A stretch of DNA of 28,085 bases from Sulfurimonas sp. (GTDB lineage: Bacteria > Campylobacterota > Campylobacteria > Campylobacterales > Sulfurimonadaceae), in the NCBI GenBank assembly GCA_027063215.1, contig JAMOSE010000181.1:1-28085 (forward strand). The letters run 5' to 3'. The notes below the pieces were generated by a model that ran no database searches, was not told the DNA's origin, and saw only the letters and a list, made by a program, of their open reading frames with translations. Made by a program: the position numbers and the translations under genes. This document shows, piece by piece, positions 23,106-28,085 of this stretch (positions are counted from its first letter, which is position 1; each line of letters begins with the position of its first letter).

Positions 23106-24296
23106 ATGTTGATAAAAAATGCGATAGTGTGTGATGTAGAGGGTGAGCGAGAAGTTGATGTTTTGCTTGAAAATGGTCTTATAGCGGCTATTGGTAAGGA
23201 TCTTAGCAGCGAGGAAGTGCTTGATGCAAAAGGTGCTTATTTACTGCCTTGTCTTGTTGATCTGAATGTTCGTCTCAAAGATGCACAGCTTAATTCAAAA
23301 AATATTAAAGCGATTGCAAAAGAGGCAAAAAAAGGCGGAGTAGGGCATATTGTTCTTAATGCTGACAGTACTCCGGCAATTGATGATGAAGTTGTGTTGG
23401 AATTTGCTCAAAATTCACTTAAATCTATTGATGATGTAGCAATTGATCTGATGCTCAATACGCTTAAAGAGGATATGACACTCTCAAATATTGCGATATT
23501 ACTGAAAAAAGGGGTTATCGCTCCGTATATGTCTACAATCGCAAAAAACAACCTTGCCATTAAAATAGCTGAATATGTGCAGATGTATGGTGTGACACTC
23601 TTTTGTAAAGCTGAAGACAACTCTTTGATCTCTTCAGGTGTTATGCTTGACGGTGATGTAAGCTCTCGTCTTGGACTTGCAGGCATACCAGAATTGAGTG
23701 AAGTACTGCATGTGTCCCGAATGATTGAGATCGCGCGTTATTTTGATATTAAAATTCTTTTTAAATCCATTGCATCACCGCGTTCTATTGAACTTATAGC
23801 AAAAGCAAAAGAGGAGGGGGTTGCTGTTTCGTGTGAAGTCTCTTTACACCATCTTACACAGTGCGATGAGGCATGTGAAGGCTTTAATACTACCGCAAAA
23901 TTAAATCCGCCTCTTGCATCAAAAGATGATATGCATGATCTTCGCAGAGCACTCAAAAGTGGGCTGATTGATACGCTTACAATACTGCATCAGCCAAACT
24001 CACCGGTAAACAAAGAGGTGGCCTTTTTTGATGCAGCCTACGGATGTGAAGCACTCAGTGATGCGTTGCCACTCTACTATACAAAACTGGTAAAAAGCGG
24101 TCTGCTTACAATGCGTGAGTTGTTAAAAATGACTGTACAAAACCCTGCAAATCATATAGCTTTGCAAGCTGGCAAGATAGCAGTAGGTCAAAGAGCAGAT
24201 CTCATACTCTTTGATACTTCGAAAAGTTATAGAGTAAATAATCCACAATCACTCTATAATGGAGAGACATTAGTGGGAGAAGTAAGAACTATCTAA
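23106..24296 (+). CDS. Dihydroorotase-like protein, probably catalytically inactive
   Basis: The 396-residue amidohydrolase fold is a PyrC homologue. The ATG at 23106 is chosen because GAAGGTG precedes it and LIKNAIVCDVEGE is the normal N-terminus; an ATG 30 bases upstream would add unlike sequence. The metal-binding HxH motif is replaced: the strand reads CLVDLNVRLKD (Asn54, Arg56). The later catalytic-aspartate region (normally TDHAPH) reads LHQPNSP. The second histidine region EVSLHHLT is kept. This matches the noncatalytic dihydroorotase-like subunits that support aspartate transcarbamoylase in some bacteria (family knowledge). An active PyrC must then be elsewhere. It ends overlapping tgt by four bases. 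Confidence 0.88.
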   Translation: MLIKNAIVCDVEGEREVDVLLENGLIAAIGKDLSSEEVLDAKGAYLLPCLVDLNVRLKDAQLNSKNIKAIAKEAKKGGVGHIVLNADSTPAIDDEVVLEFAQNSLKSIDDVAIDLMLNTLKEDMTLSNIAILLKKGVIAPYMSTIAKNNLAIKIAEYVQMYGVTLFCKAEDNSLISSGVMLDGDVSSRLGLAGIPELSEVLHVSRMIEIARYFDIKILFKSIASPRSIELIAKAKEEGVAVSCEVSLHHLTQCDEACEGFNTTAKLNPPLASKDDMHDLRRALKSGLIDTLTILHQPNSPVNKEVAFFDAAYGCEALSDALPLYYTKLVKSGLLTMRELLKMTVQNPANHIALQAGKIAVGQRADLILFDTSKSYRVNNPQSLYNGETLVGEVRTI

Positions 24297-24302
24297 CTTC
24301 TC
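24277..24302. terminator. Hairpin over convergent stop codons
   Basis: GAGAAGT (24277-24283) pairs with ACTTCTC (24296-24302) around a 12-base loop. The loop and arm contain the TAA of the dihydroorotase-like gene (24294-24296) and the TAG of tgt (complement of 24293-24295). It is probably a shared bidirectional terminator, with no strong T-tract. Confidence 0.5.
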
Positions 24303-25411
24303 TTGGCATAAAATTCTTTTTTATACTCTGCAAATCTATCTTCTAAAATGGCTTCTCGTACCTCTCTCATAAGATTGAGGTAGTAGTGCAGATTATGGAT
24401 CGTTGCTAAACGGAAGTAAGCTATCTCACGTGCTCGAAAGAGGTGGTTCATATATGCTCGTGAGTATGTTTTACAGGTTATACATTGACACTCAGGATCA
24501 ATAGGGGCAGGATCTTCTTTAAACTTTGCACCTTTGATGTTAAGCTTGCCAAAAGAGGTAAAAAGGGTACCGTTACGGGCATTGCGTGTCGGCATAACAC
24601 AGTCAAACATATCTATACCGCGTTCGATATTTTCTATTAAGTCTTCAGGTGTTCCCACTCCCATAAGATAGCGAGGTTTATCTTCGGGCATATACTGTGT
24701 AGTATGTTCCACGGTATCATACATTTCGTTGTTAAGTTCACCAACACTCAAACCGCCAATAGCAAAACCATCATAATCAAGGGCACATAACTCTGTTGCA
24801 CTCTTGGTACGAAAGGCTTTGTCTGTTCCGCCTTGAATAATGGCAAAGATATTTTGATCAACTCCAATTCCCTCTTTTTGTTTGGATCTAAAGTACTCTA
24901 TAGACTCTTCTGCCCATGCTGTTGTACGCTCAATAGAGAGTTTGATACGCTCCTGAGTAGCAGGCAAGGCAACAAGATCATCAAGTATCATCATAATATC
25001 TGAGCCTAAGTTATGCTGAATATCGATCACCTTTTTAGGGGTAAAGAAGTGCTTGGAACCGTCAATATGAGAGCGAAACTCAATACCGTCAGTTTTTGAT
25101 TTACTTATATCTGAGAGACTAAAGGCCTGAAAACCGCCGCTGTCTGTTAAAAAACTTTTTGGGTATTTTGTAAAACCGTGCAGTTTTCCCATTTTTGCGA
25201 CTGTTTTGTCTCCGGGGCGCAGGTACATATGGTAGGTATTTGCCAAAATGATCTCAGCGCCAAGCATATCTAAAACATCATGGACATCAAGACTTTTTAC
25301 ACTGCCGACAGTACCAACGGGCATAAATACAGGGGTTTTAACAGTAGAGTGTGCAGTCTCAATCGTTGCGGCACGGGCTTTGCCGCTTGTAGCTTCTAGG
25401 GTGAATTTCAT
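24293..25411 (-). CDS. tgt: Queuine tRNA-ribosyltransferase
   Basis: Tgt exchanges guanine-34 for the queuosine precursor preQ1 in tRNAs with GUN anticodons. The 372-residue TIM barrel includes FLTDSGGFQAFSL with Asp90, the nucleophile region FDCVMPTRNARNG (Asp269), AIIQGG and AIGGLSVGE. The zinc site is Cys307, Cys309, Cys312 and His338 (CxCxxC then His 26 residues on). All catalytic and metal residues are present, and the length is normal. It begins next to a 51-bp palindrome that occupies its upstream region, and it converges on the dihydroorotase-like gene with a 4-base overlap. Confidence 0.97.
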   Translation of the reverse strand: MKFTLEATSGKARAATIETAHSTVKTPVFMPVGTVGSVKSLDVHDVLDMLGAEIILANTYHMYLRPGDKTVAKMGKLHGFTKYPKSFLTDSGGFQAFSLSDISKSKTDGIEFRSHIDGSKHFFTPKKVIDIQHNLGSDIMMILDDLVALPATQERIKLSIERTTAWAEESIEYFRSKQKEGIGVDQNIFAIIQGGTDKAFRTKSATELCALDYDGFAIGGLSVGELNNEMYDTVEHTTQYMPEDKPRYLMGVGTPEDLIENIERGIDMFDCVMPTRNARNGTLFTSFGKLNIKGAKFKEDPAPIDPECQCITCKTYSRAYMNHLFRAREIAYFRLATIHNLHYYLNLMREVREAILEDRFAEYKKEFYAKRS

Positions 25412-25425
25412 ATTCTCTCAATTAA

Positions 25426-25476
25426 TAGACTTCTTGCATAACATCTTTAGATTTAAGAGGTTATGCAAGAAGTCTA
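25426..25476. repeat. Near-perfect 51-bp palindrome
   Basis: A 17-bp perfect stem (25426-25442 with 25460-25476; arms TAGACTTCTTGCATAAC and its complement) continues, after one mismatch, for four more pairs, leaving a 7-base loop. The ends AGACTTC...GAAGTCT are flanked on both sides by AAT, which could be a 3-bp target duplication of an insertion-sequence-derived mini element. It lies 15 bases upstream of the tgt ATG. A T-run follows six bases beyond its right arm on +. It may act as the terminator of the upstream glycosylase gene, a tgt leader hairpin, or a mobile remnant. Confidence 0.75.
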
Positions 25477-25507
25477 ATGAATTTTTTGTGTTATTATAAC
25501 TAATTTT

Positions 25508-26176
25508 TTATGTGTTATCCAAACAATGTTTTATTGTATAGAGATCATTGAGTGTAATTTTTTTGAGTTCAGGGTTTCGCAAAAGAAACTGAGGGTGATA
25601 GATAGGGATGAGTTTAGCATGTTTAAAATTAATAACATGTCCACGAACGTTTTCAAAATTTTCTACATAATCATTTGTTAAATGTGAATAAGCTTTAGGA
25701 CCAAGTGTAACAATGACTTTGGGTTGAATCAAATCAAGCTGTGTAAAAAGATAATTTTTACAGGAATCCCATTCTGATAAAGAAGGAGTATTGGATTCCA
25801 AAGGTTTGCATTTTATCGCATGTGTAAGATAGATATCCTGAGTTGAAACTTGTAGGACATTTTCAATCATCTTTTTTAGAGTATCTCCTGATCGTCCGCT
25901 GTAGTAGTTGTTTGCACTGTCTTGTGCCTGAGAAACTTGATAATCAAGAATAAAGAGAGAAGCGTTTTGACTGCCATAGCCACTCATACATTGTTTACGA
26001 GATTTACTCAGATCGCAAAGGTGACAGTTTTGTATCTCTTTTGTCAATTCCTGCAATGAATTTGCTTGTGCATAGGTGCTTTTTTCATTGATTTCAAAAT
26101 GATCAATATATTCAAAGCCGATTGCTTTTAGTCTATAAAGATTTTGCAATAAAATGAGATTTTGAAAAGATTTCAA
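25508..26176 (-). CDS. Family-4-type uracil-DNA glycosylase homologue with altered active site
   Basis: The 222-residue protein has the iron-sulfur cysteines of family 4 enzymes: Cys51 and Cys54 (CHLC), Cys123 (IKCKP) and Cys139. It also has the central YSGRSGDTLKKMI segment, VIVTLGPKAYSHL and the C-terminal HPQFLLR. The catalytic motif A, normally GEAPGxxE, is LDYQVSQAQD here, so the usual acidic and glycine residues are missing. It may have weak or different activity, or serve a structural role. The frame begins at a TTG (26176) directly after an in-frame stop with no good ribosome binding site, and no in-frame ATG occurs before residue 64, so the exact start is uncertain. Confidence 0.8.
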   Translation of the reverse strand: MKSFQNLILLQNLYRLKAIGFEYIDHFEINEKSTYAQANSLQELTKEIQNCHLCDLSKSRKQCMSGYGSQNASLFILDYQVSQAQDSANNYYSGRSGDTLKKMIENVLQVSTQDIYLTHAIKCKPLESNTPSLSEWDSCKNYLFTQLDLIQPKVIVTLGPKAYSHLTNDYVENFENVRGHVINFKHAKLIPIYHPQFLLRNPELKKITLNDLYTIKHCLDNT

Positions 26177-26276
26177 TATTTAACCAACTTTAAAAGATTT
26201 TATAAAAGTATAGTTGAACTCTTGTTAAATTATACTTTACAAAACTATGTTACTATGATTTTATAAGGAGTAGCAA

Positions 26277-27839
26277 ATGCCAATAGATAATAATAAATTA
26301 GAAATAAACAACTTTGAACTTTCATCTTCTGTGGAAGTTGAAGATAGTGTAAATAAAATTGTTGCTCTAAAAAAGAATAAAATTTTAATTCATATAGTCT
26401 CTTATATGCACAATACAGTTTTAGTACAAAATCTTTTAAAAGAACTCAAAAAAAGAATTCCAGAAGCGGAGATAGTACTTTTAAAACATAAAGAAAAATC
26501 TATAACATCTGTAACTCTCTTTACAATAGAGACAGAAGAAGAGAAAATTAGTGATGCCATATTAAAAGAACTCTATAGAGATAATTCAAATAAAAAACAG
26601 AGTATAGAAGAGTACAGGATACAACTCTTTAAACGCTATTTTACTGATCACCTGACAAATCTTCCAAATATGTATCAACTGCGAAAAGATCTGCAAAATA
26701 ATGATGATGCAGGGCTGATACTTTTAAAGATAGATAATTTTCAAGCTATTAACAGTTTTTATGGATTTGTAGTAGGAGATTATGTTTTAGAATTTGTTGG
26801 CAACTATTTAAAAGAGATACTTTCTGATCATACTGTTTACAGGCTCTCTGGTGCAGAGTACGCTGTTACTACACAGAGCAGACTTGGATTTTATCAGTTA
26901 AAAAAGTATCTGTTTGAATGTTATGAAAAGATAAAAAGTTGTGAAGTTATTTATCAAGATACGAGAATCTATATTGATTTTACCTTAGCATCATCTTCTC
27001 ACAGAGATAATACAAATATTTTTTCAAAAGTCTCTATGGCTTTGGTATATGCAAAACAAAAAGGTGTACCATTTTGGATTTATGAAGACAAATTAAATCT
27101 AGAACATGAATATGAGAGAAATTTAAAACTTTCACATATAGTAAGAAGTGCTGTTGAAAGCTCTCGAATTGTCCCCTATTATCAGGCAATTTTAGATAAC
27201 AAGAGCGGAAAAATTGTAAAGTATGAGTGTTTGGCAAGACTGATAGATGAACATGAAAAAATTCTTTCACCGCTGCTTTTTATTCCAATTGCAAAAAAGC
27301 TAAAGATATATAATGAAGTGACAAAAATTATTATAGACAAATCATTTGCGATATTTTCAAAAAACGACTATGAATTTAGTATTAATTTGGCTATTGAAGA
27401 TATTATGAGCAGTGAAATTTTTAATTTTATAATTGAGAAACTAAAAAACAACAGAGAAGTTGCACAACGCGTTACATTTGAGCTTTTGGAATCAGAAATG
27501 ATCAGTGATTTTAAGAAAGTCAATAGATTTATTGGTGAGGTTTCTCGTTATGGTGCAAAAATAGCGATAGATGATTTTGGCAGTGGATACTCTAATTTTT
27601 CCTATTTAACACAGATAAATACTGATTATATTAAAATAGATGGTTCTCTTATTGAAAATATTGATGTTGATGAAGCCTCTTTCATTGTAGTTGATACTAT
27701 AGTTCAATTTGCAAAACGTCTTGGTATAAAAACAGTTGCAGAGTATGTCTATTCAAGTATTATTATGGATAAAGTTAAAGAGTTGGGTATCGATTATTCA
27801 CAGGGATTTTATATAGATGAACCTACCGTAAAATTATAA
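26277..27839 (+). CDS. Degenerate GGDEF plus EAL cyclic-di-GMP protein
   Basis: The 520-residue cytosolic protein has three parts. Residues 1-115 are a sensor-like region (ILIHIVSYMHNTVLVQNLL), possibly a truncated FIST-like domain. Residues 120-270 are a GGDEF domain whose signature is SGAEY (191-195), so cyclase activity is unlikely. Residues 285-520 are an EAL phosphodiesterase. In the EAL part, Glu317 (ECLAR instead of EALAR), Asn370, Glu405, Asp432-Asp433 (DDFGSG), Lys453, Glu489 and Gln509 are kept. Hydrolysis of cyclic di-GMP therefore remains possible despite the altered ECL signature. It has no membrane segment and a good AAGGAG ribosome binding site. It is a single-gene unit. Confidence 0.9.
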   Translation: MPIDNNKLEINNFELSSSVEVEDSVNKIVALKKNKILIHIVSYMHNTVLVQNLLKELKKRIPEAEIVLLKHKEKSITSVTLFTIETEEEKISDAILKELYRDNSNKKQSIEEYRIQLFKRYFTDHLTNLPNMYQLRKDLQNNDDAGLILLKIDNFQAINSFYGFVVGDYVLEFVGNYLKEILSDHTVYRLSGAEYAVTTQSRLGFYQLKKYLFECYEKIKSCEVIYQDTRIYIDFTLASSSHRDNTNIFSKVSMALVYAKQKGVPFWIYEDKLNLEHEYERNLKLSHIVRSAVESSRIVPYYQAILDNKSGKIVKYECLARLIDEHEKILSPLLFIPIAKKLKIYNEVTKIIIDKSFAIFSKNDYEFSINLAIEDIMSSEIFNFIIEKLKNNREVAQRVTFELLESEMISDFKKVNRFIGEVSRYGAKIAIDDFGSGYSNFSYLTQINTDYIKIDGSLIENIDVDEASFIVVDTIVQFAKRLGIKTVAEYVYSSIIMDKVKELGIDYSQGFYIDEPTVKL

Positions 27840-27868
27840 TTTGAATTATATTTAGGTTACACATAGGT

Positions 27869-27895
27869 TATAAAAATATTTTATAGAGTTTTTTT
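27869..27895 (+). terminator. Weak AT-rich terminator of the GGDEF/EAL gene
   Basis: TATAAAA-ATA-TTTTATA (27869-27885) is a perfect 7-bp hairpin 30 bases after the stop. It is followed by GAG and seven T residues. The stem is entirely A/T, so efficiency is doubtful. Confidence 0.45.
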
Positions 27896-27933
27896 GAAAC
27901 CCTACAAAATACCGTATTTAACGCTCTTTTAGA

Positions 27934-28085
27934 CTACTCAGTAACTTCTACGATTTCCGGTGTTGATTCCCAAATTCCGTGTTTAGTACAGTAACCATGC
28001 GCTACAAGGTTAAGTTTGCTTTTCATTGGTCTGATGTTAAATGTTACTTCTGCATGAGACTTTTCATTTCCAAGAGTTCCCGGTA
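27934..28085 (-). CDS. Desulfoferrodoxin-like (superoxide reductase family) protein, C-terminal part
   Basis: The window ends inside this minus-strand gene. The last 50 residues read SHAEVTFNIRPMKSKLNLV, then AHGYCTKHGIWES and an acidic tail. The Cys-x2-His-Gly-(Ile/Leu)-Trp pattern corresponds to the cysteine and histidine iron ligands of superoxide reductase (CNxHGLW in relatives), preceded by the usual beta strand pair. These enzymes reduce superoxide to peroxide without making oxygen, which would complement the cytochrome c peroxidase here. The assignment rests on the C-terminal fragment only; the start lies beyond the window. Confidence 0.72.
   Translation of the reverse strand, partial: PGTLGNEKSHAEVTFNIRPMKSKLNLVAHGYCTKHGIWESTPEIVEVTE

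Noticed and set aside
1..28085. CRISPR array, prophage or integrated plasmid
   Set aside because: No regularly spaced direct repeats, integrase, phage structural genes or transposase were seen. The PBECR-like domain alone is not evidence of a prophage.

Overview
The window is AT-rich, densely packed bacterial DNA that looks like a Campylobacterota chromosome, most likely a Sulfurimonas/Sulfurovum-type sulfur chemolithoautotroph. The evidence is the gene repertoire and codon bias: a short-form HisG beside a type III pantothenate kinase, an OprD/MOMP-like porin, a di-haem cytochrome c peroxidase, a desulfoferrodoxin-like protein, a degenerate dihydroorotase, strong AAGGA ribosome binding sites and TATAAT-dominated promoters. 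The genus is inference.

Layout. 1-3140 (+): the 3' end of a TolC-like outer-membrane factor, a periplasmic adaptor, an FtsX/MacB-type permease and an ATPase, translationally coupled, forming a tripartite ABC exporter. 3221-4263 (+): four small uncharacterised proteins, three of them helical. 4263-6184 (+): coaX, hisG and a SAM methyltransferase. 6269-6529 (+): a solitary HicA-like protein with its own promoter. 6553-9234 (-): AMMECR1 protein, di-haem cytochrome c peroxidase and pdxA, with hairpins between them. 9293-9386: a newly noticed cloverleaf-like structured RNA candidate on + with a near-consensus sigma-70 promoter. 9380-17752 (-): a long tight cluster read as thioredoxin-like DUF255 protein, ppk2, plsC, pdxJ, a 1207-residue type IIG restriction-modification enzyme and a small protein resembling PBECR-type (phage barnase/EndoU/colicin/RelE) nuclease domains. 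17950-21167 (+): dsbD and a porin. 21173-21307: a large inverted-repeat element. 21327-22001 (+): a lysine-rich uncharacterised protein. 21998-25411: lpxB (-), a dihydroorotase-like protein (+) and tgt (-), with convergent pairs overlapping by 4 bp inside hairpins. 25426-25476: a 51-bp near-perfect palindrome. 25508-26176 (-): a family-4 uracil-DNA glycosylase homologue. 26277-27839 (+): a degenerate GGDEF plus EAL protein. 27934-28085 (-): the C-terminus of a desulfoferrodoxin-like protein.

Most genes are housekeeping: NAD/CoA, histidine, pyridoxine, pyrimidine, lipid A, queuosine and phospholipid metabolism, and redox protection. The accessory part is the 9293-13414 block. There a restriction-modification enzyme, a candidate nuclease and a candidate structured RNA sit exactly between pdxJ and pdxA, two genes of one pathway that are usually neighbours in this phylum. 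The block abuts the pdxJ stop codon with no intervening base. This is the best candidate in the window for an undescribed defence or toxin module, but its linkage to the RNA is inference. No gene-free stretch exceeds 300 bases, and no tRNA, rRNA, CRISPR array or transposase gene was seen.
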